Part shown: one piece after another, positions 18,713 to 28,036 of the stretch
Numbering within the stretch: the stretch's first letter is position 1
Layout: the number at the start of each line of letters is the position of its first letter
DNA from: Bradyrhizobium sp. SRS-191
Lineage (GTDB): Bacteria; Pseudomonadota; Alphaproteobacteria; Rhizobiales; Xanthobacteraceae
Assembly (NCBI RefSeq): GCF_024586915.1
Contig: NZ_JANBVS010000001.1
Location: 434,001-498,000 of the forward strand
Reading direction: 5' to 3'
DNA: 64,000 nucleotides
The notes under the pieces: generated by a model
The model's database searches: none
What the model was told of the DNA's origin: nothing
What the model saw: only the letters and a program-made list of their open reading frames with translations
Program-made: the position numbers and the translations under genes

Positions 18713-19603
18713 ATGACTCGCCCCGCTTCGAAACTGATGGCTGCGCTGTGGATGACCGGCTGGCTCAGCCTCATGCTGGTCATGGCGGTGGCCGGGCGCG
18801 AGGCCATGCGCGAGCTCAACGTGTTCGAGCTGATGGAGCTGCGCTGTCTCCTCGGCCTCGTGATGCTGTCGCCGGTGATTGCGTTGAGCGGCGGCATAGC
18901 CACGCTGCGCACGACGCGGCTGAAGCAGCACGCAGCCCGCAACCTGATCCACTACGGGGCGCAGCTCGGCTGGTTCTTTGCCCTCACTCTGATTCCGATC
19001 GGCCAAGTGGTCGCGATCGAGTTCACGATGCCGATCTGGACCGCCCTGCTCGCCGCCACGTTCCTCGGCGAGCGCATCACCCTGTTCAAGCTCGCGGCGA
19101 TCGTCTTGGGCCTCGTCGGCGTCGTGGTGATCGTGCGCCCGGACACCGGCGCGATCAATCCGGGCCAGCTGATCGCGCTCGCCGCCGCCGTGGGCTTCGG
19201 CATCTCGATCGCGCTGGTCAAATTCCTGACGCGGACCGAGCCCACCGTCTCGATCATCTTCTGGATGCTGACGGTGCAAGCGGTAGCCGGGCTGGTTCCG
19301 ACGCTGCTGCTGTGGTCGTGGCCGTCGGCAACGGCCTGGGGCTGGATCGTCCTCGTCGCCCTTTGCGGCACCTTCTCGCACTTCTGCATGGCGCGCGCGA
19401 TGCTCTACGCCGACGCCACCATCGTGATCCCGATGGACTTCCTGCGCGTGCCGCTGACCGCGACGGTGGGATGGCTCGTCTATTCAGAGCGTCTGGACGG
19501 CTTCACCGTGTTCGGCGCGGCCCTGATTCTCGCCGGCAACCTGCTGAACCTACGGCCGCCCCAGCCCCGACCGGTTGCCGTCAACACCTCGTCGCAAGGC
19601 TGA
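18713..19603 (+). CDS. DMT-superfamily (EamA) transporter
   Basis: A 296-residue inner-membrane protein with about ten hydrophobic segments arranged as two EamA repeats (~10-140 and ~150-285). Typical features are the end of each half, such as LGERITLFKLAAIVLGLVGVVVIVRP, and the matching YSERLDGFTVFGAALILAGN near the C-terminus. The family exports small metabolites such as amino acids; the substrate here cannot be told. It begins at the ATG at 18713. The gene is monocistronic by its neighbours. Confidence 0.85.
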   Translation: MTRPASKLMAALWMTGWLSLMLVMAVAGREAMRELNVFELMELRCLLGLVMLSPVIALSGGIATLRTTRLKQHAARNLIHYGAQLGWFFALTLIPIGQVVAIEFTMPIWTALLAATFLGERITLFKLAAIVLGLVGVVVIVRPDTGAINPGQLIALAAAVGFGISIALVKFLTRTEPTVSIIFWMLTVQAVAGLVPTLLLWSWPSATAWGWIVLVALCGTFSHFCMARAMLYADATIVIPMDFLRVPLTATVGWLVYSERLDGFTVFGAALILAGNLLNLRPPQPRPVAVNTSSQG

Positions 19604-19813
19604 TCCGTAATTTTCCGGCTTGGAGCGCCTCAAGGGTCTGTGACGTCTCTCACGGAACCCTTGGCATACACGCGATCGACGTTGGCTGCGCGCAACACTC
19701 GCGGTTTGATTTGTGGCGAAAGCGAGATTTTTTCTTATGGAACAAGACTTTTCAGCCCGAACGACGACAAATGCTGCAGTGACCACTGCGCTTGATCGTT
19801 GGGGGATCTCCTG

Positions 19814-21274
19814 ATGCGCTTTTTCACCATCACCCTGTCGCTGCTCTGCATGGTGCTGACGGCCGGAGCCGCGAAGGCCGACCGCCGCGTCGCCTTCGTC
19901 GTCGGCAACGGCGCCTATAAGAGCGTGGCCCAGTTGCCAAATCCGCCGGTCGACGCCAAGGCAATGGCGGCGACGCTGCGCAATGTCGGCTTCGACGTCG
20001 TCGAGGGCACCAATCTCACGCGCGACAAGATGACCGAGAAGCTGCTCGACTTCGGGCGCAAGGCGCAGGGCGCCGACATCGCGGTGTTCTACTACGCCGG
20101 CCACGGCATCGCGATCGCCGGCACCAACTATCTGCTGCCTGTCGACGCCGACCTGAAATCAGAGATGGACGTCAAGCTGGGATCGGCGATCAACATCGAC
20201 GTCACGCTCGACCAGACCATGGGCGATGCCAAGGTCAAGCTGGTGTTCCTCGATGCCTGCCGTGACAACCCGTTCGCCGCCAAGATCAAGTCGAACTCGC
20301 CGACCCGCAGCGTGTCGGTGCAGACCGGCCTGGCCGAGATGAAGTCCGGCGAAGGCACGCTGATCGCGTTCGCGACCGGTCCCGGTCAGACCGCGCTCGA
20401 TGGCGATGCCGGCGCCAACAGCCCGTTCACCCGGGCGCTGATCTCGCACATCGCCCAGCCCGGCGTGGAGATCCAGCAGGCCATGACCTCGGTGCGCGCC
20501 CAGGTCAACGAGGAGACCAGCAAGGGCCAGCTGCCCTGGGGGCACACCAACCTGATCGGCGCGGTCTATCTCAACCCGGCGGCCGCGCCTGCGGCCACGG
20601 CCGCAACCGCCGGCACGACGCCGGCGGCCGCCACGGCGAGCCCGACGGCCGCAGAGGCCGAGCTGGAATTCTGGCGTTCGGTGAAAGATTCCAACAAGCC
20701 GGAAGAGCTCAACGCCTATCTGGCCACCTATCCGAACGGTCAGTTCAAGTCGCTGGCGATGGCGCGCATCGCCTCGATCGAAACCGGCGCCGTCAACACG
20801 GCGACCCGCAACGTCGCCAAGGGCGTCGATCCCGCGACCTACACCGAGGAAGGCACCCAGGTCAGCGAGGACCAGATCGGCCTCGACAAGACCAAGCGCC
20901 GCGACGTGCAGCGCCGCCTCACCGGTCTCGGCTTCGACACCAAGATGACGGGCGCGTTCGACGACGAGACCCGCGGCGTGATGAAGCGCTGGCAGGCCGC
21001 GCGCGGCTATCCGTCCACCGGCTTCCTCACCAAGCTGCAGCACAAGGCGCTGCTGGCCGAGCCGCAGCCGGCGCCTGCCACCGCAGCCGTTGGCGATGAG
21101 GCCAAGCCGCGCCGTCCCAAGCCGGCGGGCAACGTCGCCGCCGGCGGCCCGCCGCCGCAGGGCGCGCCGGTCTATCGCAATCCGCCGCCGCAGGACAATG
21201 CGGGCAATGCCGCCGGCGCCGCCTTCATCGGCGGCATGATGGGCGGCGTGCTCGGCAGCGCCCTGCGCCGCTGA
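19814..21274 (+). CDS. Secreted caspase-like (peptidase C14) protein with peptidoglycan-binding domain, copy 1
   Basis: After a signal peptide (ending AAKA) comes a caspase p20-like fold starting DRRVAFVVGNGAY. The catalytic dyad is intact: H97 (YYAGHGI) and C149 (LDACRDNPF). A linker with an ELEFWRSVKDSNKPEELNAYL-type helical segment follows, then a peptidoglycan-binding-1 domain (RRDVQRRLTGLGF ... LQHKALLAE) and a Gly-rich C-terminal tail (GGMMGGVLGSALRR). It is a predicted periplasmic or cell-wall-associated cysteine peptidase; the target is unknown. The ATG at 19814 follows GGGGGA at proper spacing and is preferred to TTG 19799. A close paralogue follows. Confidence 0.88.
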   Translation: MRFFTITLSLLCMVLTAGAAKADRRVAFVVGNGAYKSVAQLPNPPVDAKAMAATLRNVGFDVVEGTNLTRDKMTEKLLDFGRKAQGADIAVFYYAGHGIAIAGTNYLLPVDADLKSEMDVKLGSAINIDVTLDQTMGDAKVKLVFLDACRDNPFAAKIKSNSPTRSVSVQTGLAEMKSGEGTLIAFATGPGQTALDGDAGANSPFTRALISHIAQPGVEIQQAMTSVRAQVNEETSKGQLPWGHTNLIGAVYLNPAAAPAATAATAGTTPAAATASPTAAEAELEFWRSVKDSNKPEELNAYLATYPNGQFKSLAMARIASIETGAVNTATRNVAKGVDPATYTEEGTQVSEDQIGLDKTKRRDVQRRLTGLGFDTKMTGAFDDETRGVMKRWQAARGYPSTGFLTKLQHKALLAEPQPAPATAAVGDEAKPRRPKPAGNVAAGGPPPQGAPVYRNPPPQDNAGNAAGAAFIGGMMGGVLGSALRR

Positions 21275-21296
21275 CGATCGATCCGCTTCAAGACGC

Positions 21297-21326
21297 AAAG
21301 CCCGCGCCGCAAGGCGCGGGCTTTTT
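21297..21326 (+). terminator. Rho-independent terminator after caspase copy 1
   Basis: A perfect 12-bp stem AAAGCCCGCGCC / GGCGCGGGCTTT (21297-21308 with 21313-21324) around a GCAA tetraloop, followed by T residues. It separates the two caspase paralogues into different transcripts. Confidence 0.92.
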
Positions 21327-21437
21327 GCTTGCTCGAGCTGACAACCGCTGATTTGACCTGGGCCAATCACGGCTTTTTGGTGTAGACACCATGGCGTATT
21401 TCAGCCGCCTATGTTGCTTGCTCCAGGGGGATTTCAG

Positions 21438-22850
21438 ATGCGGGTGCTCAGCCTCATTCCGGCGCTCGTGGTGTCGCTGGTCTGGTCCGCGCTGGCGATC
21501 GAGACGGCCCAAGCGGACAGGCGTGTCGCCTTCGTGGTCGGCAACGGCGCCTACAAGAACGTGGCCCAGCTGCCGAATCCGCCGGTCGATGCCGGCGCGA
21601 TGGCGGTGACCTTGCGCAATGTCGGCTTCGACGTCGTCGAGGGCACCAACCTCAATCGCGAGCAGATGACCGAGAAGCTCTTGGAGTTCGGCCGCCGCAG
21701 CCAGGGCGCCGATGTCGCCGTGTTCTATTATGCAGGCCACGGCATCGCGATCTCCGGGACCAACTACCTGCTGCCGATCGATGCCGACATCAAGTCGGAG
21801 ATGGATGCCAAGCTCGGTGCCGCCATCAATGTCGACGTCACGCTCGAGCAGACGCTGGCGGACGCCAAGGTCAAGCTGGTGTTCCTCGACGCCTGCCGCG
21901 ACAATCCGTTCGCCGCCAAGATCAGGTCGACGGCCTCGACCCGCAGCGTCTCGGTGCAGACCGGCTTGGCCGAGATGAAGTCCGGCGAAGGCACCTTGAT
22001 CGCGTTCGCGACGGGCCCGGGCCAGACGGCGCTCGACGGCGAGGCCGGCACCAACAGCCCGTTCACGCGCGCCCTGATCGCGCACATCACCAAGCCCGGC
22101 GTCGAGATCCAGCAGGCGATGACCCAGGTCCGCGCCCAGGTGAACGAGGAGACCGCCAAGGGTCAGCTGCCCTGGGGTCATACCAACCTGATCGGCGCCG
22201 TCTACCTCAACCCGGCGGACGGCGGGGCGGCTGCCGCCGCTGCTCCGGCAATCGTTGCCGCCGTGCAGCCCGCGAACGACATCGAGCTGGAATTCTGGCG
22301 CTCGGTGAAGGATTCCAACAAGGCGGAAGAGCTCAAGGCCTACCTCACCAACTATCCCAACGGCCAGTTCAGGTCATTGGCGCTGGCGCGAGTCGCCTCG
22401 CTGGACAATGGGCCGTCGACGACGACACGCAACCTGACCACAGGCGTCGACCCCGCGACCTTCACCGAACAAGGCACGCAGGTCACCGAAGACCAGATCG
22501 GTCTCGACAAGAGCCTGCGCCGCGACGTGCAGCGCCGCCTCACCGGGCTCGGCTTCGACATCAAGGCAAGTGGCAAGTTCGACGAGCCGACACGCGCCGT
22601 TCTCAAGCGATGGCAGGCGGCACGCGGCTATCCGTCGAGCGGCTATCTGACGAAGCTGCAGCACAAGGCCCTGCTCGCCGAGATCGTTCCGGCCGCAGTG
22701 ACCGCCAACGCAAATGAGGAGCGCCCTGCCCGTCGCGCGCAACGCAGCAGCGGTGGCGGCGGTGGCTATCACCGCAGCGGGCCCGACGCCGGCGCAGCCT
22801 TCATCGGAGGTGTGATGGGCGGAATGCTCGGCGGCGCGTTCCGCCGCTGA
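21438..22850 (+). CDS. Secreted caspase-like (peptidase C14) protein with peptidoglycan-binding domain, copy 2
   Basis: A tandem paralogue of the gene at 19814, with long identical stretches (for example VQTGLAEMKSGEGTLIAFAT). The signal peptide ends AIETAQA. The caspase dyad is H101 (YYAGHGI) and C153 (LDACRDNPF); the peptidoglycan-binding domain is near residues 355-415 and the C-terminal tail is Gly-rich (FIGGVMGGMLGG). The start at 21438 has AGGGGGAT upstream; the in-frame ATG at 21411 has none. A terminator lies between the copies, so each is expressed on its own. Retention of both active sites argues that both are functional. Confidence 0.88.
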   Translation: MRVLSLIPALVVSLVWSALAIETAQADRRVAFVVGNGAYKNVAQLPNPPVDAGAMAVTLRNVGFDVVEGTNLNREQMTEKLLEFGRRSQGADVAVFYYAGHGIAISGTNYLLPIDADIKSEMDAKLGAAINVDVTLEQTLADAKVKLVFLDACRDNPFAAKIRSTASTRSVSVQTGLAEMKSGEGTLIAFATGPGQTALDGEAGTNSPFTRALIAHITKPGVEIQQAMTQVRAQVNEETAKGQLPWGHTNLIGAVYLNPADGGAAAAAAPAIVAAVQPANDIELEFWRSVKDSNKAEELKAYLTNYPNGQFRSLALARVASLDNGPSTTTRNLTTGVDPATFTEQGTQVTEDQIGLDKSLRRDVQRRLTGLGFDIKASGKFDEPTRAVLKRWQAARGYPSSGYLTKLQHKALLAEIVPAAVTANANEERPARRAQRSSGGGGGYHRSGPDAGAAFIGGVMGGMLGGAFRR

Positions 22851-22969
22851 GCCGCCGTCCTGCGCTCAACGCCACGGCCTATGAGTTGAGAGCCGTGTCC
22901 AGACGACGCGGCTGCCGGAGCAGCAACCAGGCGGCGCGGCAAAGCCCGCCGCCTGATATCTTAAATCGA

Positions 22970-23209
22970 TCAGAGCCCCGCCGCCTTGCGCAGCGCCGCG
23001 TTCATGCGGTCCTGCCAGCCGGGGCCCTCGGATTGGAAGTGCTCCAGCACATCCTGATCGATCCGCAACGTCACCTGCTCGCGCACGCCGGGGACAGCCG
23101 CCTTCTTCGGCGGCGCCTCCACCGGCTTGGTCGTCACCTTCTTGAATGCGGCCTCCGCCTCGGTCCGGGCATCGGCGAGCGTACGGGGGCGCCGCGGCTG
23201 ATCAGCCAT
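22970..23209 (-). CDS. Orphan BrnA-like antitoxin-family protein
   Basis: 79 residues. The C-terminal half (VTLRIDQDVLEHF, GWQDRMNAALRKAAG) matches the BrnA/COG3514 family, which pairs a DNA-binding ribbon-helix-helix-type region with neutralisation of the BrnT toxin. No BrnT-like ORF lies on either side. The gene starts 2 bp after the stop of cysK on the same strand, which implies translational coupling. An orphan copy fused into a cysteine-synthesis transcript may act as a DNA-binding regulator rather than an antitoxin (inference). Confidence 0.75.
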   Translation of the reverse strand: MADQPRRPRTLADARTEAEAAFKKVTTKPVEAPPKKAAVPGVREQVTLRIDQDVLEHFQSEGPGWQDRMNAALRKAAGL

Positions 23210-23211
23210 GG

Positions 23212-24180
<969 letters not shown>

Positions 24181-24710
24181 GAAATCACTCCTTGCGCACT
24201 TCGGCGCGGTATCGACAGAGGTCCTGACTATCTTCAGCGAGCCTGCTGCGCTGCGCAAGCACGTTTGCGCGACGGTATCATCACCGCGACGCACAACAAG
24301 TCGTCGTTAAATTGCGAAAAACCAACGCATTTGTGTTGCGACAAGCTCAACACACTCAGTGTATGTTCGGACGGAGATTCACGGTGTGCATCGAACGCCG
24401 CCCGGGCAGACATCAGCAAGATGTCATCTTCGGAATGGTATAAGCGGCATGTTGATGCCACGCCAGATCGCTTCCGTAGAACAGACCATCCAGAACCGGA
24501 TGATATAACAAGAGACCACCAGACAAACTCTTTGTGTGACGCAGTTCAGACACGTTGGAATTTGGACGAGTTGAAACTTTGAGGCGTTGAAAAAGCGGAC
24601 GTATCGGACGGCAGTTCAGTTCGAAATCCGACCTGCTCAAATTAACGCCATTCAAGCAGACGCCACTCAAACAGAAAACGACGACAAAGAGATTGTCCCA
24701 GGAGGTCCCT
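24181..24710. other. Intergenic region upstream of cysK and the zinc-ribbon gene
   Basis: The divergent promoters of cysK and of the + strand miniprotein must lie in these 530 bp. 24290-24370 and 24580-24700 are AT-richer than the coding DNA. A 105-codon frame here has no ribosome-binding site or recognisable features and is not called. No riboswitch or terminator was recognised. Confidence 0.5.
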
Positions 24711-24929
24711 ATGTCAGCACTCGCTGATCTCATTTCGACCGCATCACCGAAGCCCGATCCTCGCGGCTGCGACTTGCCGACCTGCCCGGTCTGCTCCGAC
24801 TCGATGATTGCGGCAGAGGCCTCGGCCTATCTCGCCGACAATGTGATCAGCTATCTCTGGACCTGCGACACCTGCGGCTACGGCTTCGTGACGAAGCACA
24901 CGCTCAGAACCCGCTTCGTCTGCAATTGA
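24711..24929 (+). CDS. Zinc-ribbon-like small protein
   Basis: A 72-residue soluble protein with two CxxC knuckles, CPVC (residues 25-28) and CDTC (near 53-56), separated by a helix (AAEASAYLADNVISYLW). This is the layout of a single zinc ribbon. The start is set by a very strong AGGAGG eight bases upstream of ATG 24711. It is the only gene of its transcript on the + strand. Small zinc ribbons like this often bind nucleic acid or act as metal-sensing adaptors; no specific role can be given. Confidence 0.75.
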   Translation: MSALADLISTASPKPDPRGCDLPTCPVCSDSMIAAEASAYLADNVISYLWTCDTCGYGFVTKHTLRTRFVCN

Positions 24930-25088
24930 GCGGCTCAAAATGGTGATGCGGGAGCATCGCGTCCCGCAGCGAAGCTTTTTGCCGCTCACCCGGCATCATT
25001 GACGGTTGCAGGCGTGTCGCCTGCCCCATGATTTCGAACGGTCAAGGCTCTCTCGCGCGACAAGTCGCGCGCGAACGGCTGATAACGG

Positions 25089-26483
25089 TCAAGCGGCGAT
25101 CGCCAGACCGCGCGTCGCCCTCAGGCGCGCAACGAAGCTGTCGCGCCAGGCCTGCACGTCATTCCGGCTGACCACGTCATAGAGCGCCTGCCATCGCTCC
25201 GTCCGCTCGTGACGGTCCATGGCCAGCGCCCGGCGCAACGCGTCTGCGACCTCCTCCCGGCTGTTCGGGTTGACCAGCAACGCAGCGTCGAGCTCGCGGG
25301 CCGCGCCCGTGAACTGCGACAGGATCAGCACGCCGGGATCTTCGGAGTCCTGGGCTGCGACATATTCCTTGGCGACCAGGTTCATGCCGTCACGCAGCGG
25401 CGTCACCAGCCCGACGCAGGAGGCGGCATAGATCCCGGCGAGCTCATCTCGCCGATAGCTCTTGTTGACGTAGCGGAGCGGCGTCCAGTCCACATCGGAG
25501 TACTCGCCGTTGATGCGTCCCGACAGCGCGTCGAGCCGGCTGCGGATTTCCTGGTAAGCGAGAACCTGCTCGCGGCTCACCGGCGCGATCTGCAGCATCA
25601 GCACCTTGCTGCGCAGCTCGGCATGGTCAGCGAGAAACCGCTCGAAACCGAGAAAGCGCTCCTCCATGCCCTTGGAATAATCCAACCGATCGACTCCGAC
25701 GATCAGGCGCCGGCCTGCCGTCGCCTCGATCAGCCGCTCGCGGCTGGATCGCGCCGTCTGGGTGCGCGCCAGCCGCGCGAACTCCGGAGCGTCGATGCCG
25801 ATCGGGAACACGCCGGTCTCGACCGAGCGATCGAACGCCGAGAGCATCCCTTCCTCCGTTCGCCGGCCGGCCGCCTGCGACACGACGTAGTCTTCGAAGG
25901 CTTGGAGATAGTCCTGGATCTGGAAGCCGAGCAGGTCATAGGCGAACAGGGCCTGAACGAGCTCGCGGTGCTCGGGCAGATTGACGAACACCTGCGCGGC
26001 CGGCCACGGCACGTGGAGAAAAAAGCCGATCCGGTTCGCAAACCCGCGACGGCGCAGCTCGCGCCCCAGCGGGATCAGATGATAGTCGTGGATCCAGATC
26101 AGGTCATTCGGCTCGACGAGCGGCGCAAGAGCATCCGCGAAGCGCTCGTTCACCAGCTGGTAGCCATGTTGAAAGTCGCGGTCATACACCGCGAGGTCGG
26201 GCCGGTAGTGCAGCAGCGGCCACAAGGTCTTGTTCGAATAGCCGTTGTAGTAGTTGCAGAACCCCGCCTCGTCGAGATCGATGGTGGCGGTCATGACGCC
26301 GCCGATCCGCTCAACCTTCAGTTGACCGGAATAGGCACTGGCAGTTTTCCCAGTCCACCCGAACCACAGACCGGAGCCGCCGCGCAACGCGGCCGCGAGC
26401 GCCATGGCCAATCCACCGACGCTCTCGTCGCCTGCGCTCGACGGAGGGTTGACGCGATTGGAAACAATAATCAGCCGGCCCAA
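25089..26483 (-). CDS. otsA: Alpha,alpha-trehalose-phosphate synthase (GT20)
   Basis: 464 residues, the usual OtsA length. It makes trehalose-6-phosphate from UDP-glucose and glucose-6-phosphate for osmotic and desiccation protection. Motifs include SNRV near the N-terminus, WIHDYHLIPLGRELR, FFLHVPWPA, VDRLDYSKGMEERF (substrate-binding Arg/Lys) and LRDGMNLVAKEYVAAQ. The frame begins with TTG; GGAGG six bases upstream supports this rare start. The trehalose-phosphate phosphatase gene otsB is not adjacent. A perfect palindrome at 26501-26524 lies directly upstream of the ribosome-binding site and may control expression. tgt lies 132 bp upstream on the same strand. Confidence 0.93.
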   Translation of the reverse strand: MGRLIIVSNRVNPPSSAGDESVGGLAMALAAALRGGSGLWFGWTGKTASAYSGQLKVERIGGVMTATIDLDEAGFCNYYNGYSNKTLWPLLHYRPDLAVYDRDFQHGYQLVNERFADALAPLVEPNDLIWIHDYHLIPLGRELRRRGFANRIGFFLHVPWPAAQVFVNLPEHRELVQALFAYDLLGFQIQDYLQAFEDYVVSQAAGRRTEEGMLSAFDRSVETGVFPIGIDAPEFARLARTQTARSSRERLIEATAGRRLIVGVDRLDYSKGMEERFLGFERFLADHAELRSKVLMLQIAPVSREQVLAYQEIRSRLDALSGRINGEYSDVDWTPLRYVNKSYRRDELAGIYAASCVGLVTPLRDGMNLVAKEYVAAQDSEDPGVLILSQFTGAARELDAALLVNPNSREEVADALRRALAMDRHERTERWQALYDVVSRNDVQAWRDSFVARLRATRGLAIAA

Positions 26484-26500
26484 AATCCACCTCCGCGCTT

Positions 26501-26524
26501 AAGGTATCATAATAATGATACCTT
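26501..26524. promoter_or_regulatory. Perfect palindrome upstream of otsA
   Basis: AAGGTATCAT (26501-26510), spacer AATA, then its exact complement (26515-26524). It starts 7 bp upstream of the otsA ribosome-binding GGAGG. It is AT-rich with no T-run, so it is better explained as an operator for a dimeric repressor than as a terminator of tgt. I did not recognise the regulator. Confidence 0.55.
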
Positions 26525-26615
26525 GCAGGCGTGTGACTTGGGGCCTGGACGGCAAAGATCAAGGTGTACGACACGATGATTCCGGATCACGCAACTTTGA
26601 ATTGCGTGACCGATC

Positions 26616-27764
26616 TCATGTCGGGGCGATATCGCCTCGCGCCCAATCGGCCTTGGTGCGCTCGTAGAACGTGGTGAAGCGCCCCTGCGCGATGGCCTCG
26701 CGCATCCCGGCCATCAGCTGCTGGAAATAGGCGATGTTGATCTCCGACAGCAGCGTGGCGCCGAGCGCCTCGCCCGCCTTGATCAGGTGATGCAGATAGG
26801 CGCGGGCATAGTTGCGCGCCGGCGGCCACGGACTCTCCTCGTCGAGCGGCCTGGCGTCATCGGCGTGGCGGGCATTGCGCAGGTTCACCGGCCCGAAGCG
26901 GGTGTAGGCGACGCCATGGCGGCCGTTGCGGGTCGGCAGCACGCAGTCGAACATGTCGACCCCGCGCTTCACCGACTCCAGCAGATCATCAGGCGTGCCG
27001 ACGCCCATCAAATAGCGCGGCCGGTCGGCCGGCAGCGCCGGCACCGTCGCCTCGATCATCTCCAGCATCACGGCCTGCGGCTCGCCGACGGCGAGGCCGC
27101 CGATCGCGTAGCCATGGAAGCCGATATCGACCAGGGCTTCCGCGCTCGCCACCCGCAGCGCCGTGACGTCGCCACCCTGCACGATGCCGAACAGCATGTA
27201 GCCATCAGGCGCGCTCTCGAAGGCACGGCGGCAGCGCTCGGCCCAGCGCAACGACAGCCGCATCGCGCGCTCGATGTCGGCGGGCTCTGCCGGCAGCCGC
27301 ACGCATTCGTCGAGCTGCATCGCGATGTCGGAGTTGAGCAGCCGCTGCACCTCGATCGCGCGCTCCGGCGAGAGCTCGATCTTGGCGCCGTCGATATGCG
27401 AGCGGAACGTCACTGCCTGCTCGGTGACCTTGCGCAGGCCCGACAGCGACATCACCTGGAAGCCGCCGGAATCCGTCAGCATCGGCCCGCCCCAGCCGGT
27501 GAAGCGCTGCAGACCGCCGAGCGCGGCGATGCGTTCGGCCGTGGGCCGCAACATCAGATGATAAGTATTGCCGAGCACGATATCGGCGCCGGCCTCGCGC
27601 ACGTCGCGCCAGTGGATGCCCTTCATGGCGCCGGCGGTGCCGACCGGCATGAAGGCTGGGGTGCGGACTACGCCATGCGGCGTCGTCAGCCGGCCGGTGC
27701 GGGCTACACCATCGGTGCCGAGCAGTTCGAAATGGTTGGGAAGGTCGCCTTGGGGGGAGCTCAT
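26616..27764 (-). CDS. tgt: Queuine tRNA-ribosyltransferase
   Basis: 382 residues, normal for bacterial Tgt. It swaps guanine-34 of GUN-anticodon tRNAs for preQ1 in queuosine synthesis. Seen: [21 protein letters not shown], the nucleophile-region motif [15 protein letters not shown], and [12 protein letters not shown] (active-site Asp). The zinc-site residues fall near the C-terminus. It faces asd across a short divergent promoter region. In many alphaproteobacteria tgt directly follows queA; here queA is 6 kb away with a tyrosinase operon and asd between, so the ancestral block appears split. Confidence 0.95.
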   Translation of the reverse strand: MSSPQGDLPNHFELLGTDGVARTGRLTTPHGVVRTPAFMPVGTAGAMKGIHWRDVREAGADIVLGNTYHLMLRPTAERIAALGGLQRFTGWGGPMLTDSGGFQVMSLSGLRKVTEQAVTFRSHIDGAKIELSPERAIEVQRLLNSDIAMQLDECVRLPAEPADIERAMRLSLRWAERCRRAFESAPDGYMLFGIVQGGDVTALRVASAEALVDIGFHGYAIGGLAVGEPQAVMLEMIEATVPALPADRPRYLMGVGTPDDLLESVKRGVDMFDCVLPTRNGRHGVAYTRFGPVNLRNARHADDARPLDEESPWPPARNYARAYLHHLIKAGEALGATLLSEINIAYFQQLMAGMREAIAQGRFTTFYERTKADWARGDIAPT

Positions 27765-27833
27765 GGCCGGCTTATTGCGTCAGGATTGTACTCGTTTCAA
27801 CCGCGATCGGCGGTGTTTGAGTGATAAGGGCCG

Positions 27834-27862
27834 TTGACGGCGGTTCCCAGCGTCCCTATGGT
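27834..27862 (+). promoter_or_regulatory. Sigma-70-type promoter of the asd leader
   Basis: TTGACG (27834-27839), a 17-bp spacer and TATGGT (27857-27862). A start 6-8 bp later would fall at ~27868-27871, almost exactly on the ATG of the leader peptide. That would give a leaderless leader peptide, as reported for trpE(G) of Sinorhizobium meliloti. Confidence 0.65.
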
Positions 27863-27870
27863 CCCGCACC

Positions 27871-27942
27871 ATGTTCAACGCGACCAAACGCACGACGAAA
27901 ACCACCAAGCCCTTGCGGGCCTCGGGAGGCGTGCGCGCGTAA
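27871..27942 (+). CDS. Leader peptide of the asd attenuator, Thr/Lys-rich (23 aa)
   Basis: Reads MFNATKRTTKTT followed by KPLRASGGVRA and a TAA stop. Residues 5-13 contain five Thr and three Lys codons, and Thr and Lys are both end products of the aspartate-semialdehyde branch opened by the next gene, asd. It begins at or next to the predicted transcription start and is followed 30 bp later by a T-tailed terminator. This is the layout of ribosome-mediated attenuation: scarcity of Thr-tRNA or Lys-tRNA would stall the ribosome and change the downstream fold. The gene is too short for routine annotation. The peptide is directly readable; the function is inferred. Confidence 0.7.
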   Translation: MFNATKRTTKTTKPLRASGGVRA

Positions 27943-27972
27943 TCGAACGATATCGCGACCATCTTCGAACCG

Positions 27973-28006
27973 AAGCCCCGCCTGATGAAGGTCCGGGGCT
28001 TTTTTT
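27973..28006 (+). terminator. Attenuator terminator upstream of asd
   Basis: An 8-bp stem AAGCCCCG/CGGGGCTT (27973-27980 with 27994-28001), 13-nt loop and T-run to 28006. A second small hairpin CTTCG/CGAAG (27963-27967 with 27971-27975) shares bases with its 5' arm and cannot form at the same time. It ends inside the transcript leader before the asd start, as attenuators do. Confidence 0.8.
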
Positions 28007-28036
28007 ATGCCCAAATTTCAACCGGAGACCCGAGAC

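Noticed and set aside
24265..24582. A 105-codon + strand frame between cysK and the zinc-ribbon gene
   Set aside because: No ribosome-binding site, arbitrary composition, and it overlaps the likely promoter region of both neighbours.
28007..28036. ATG at 28007 as the asd start
   Set aside because: It lies at the end of the terminator T-run with no ribosome-binding site; the GTG at 28037 follows GGAG and starts nearer to the conserved region.
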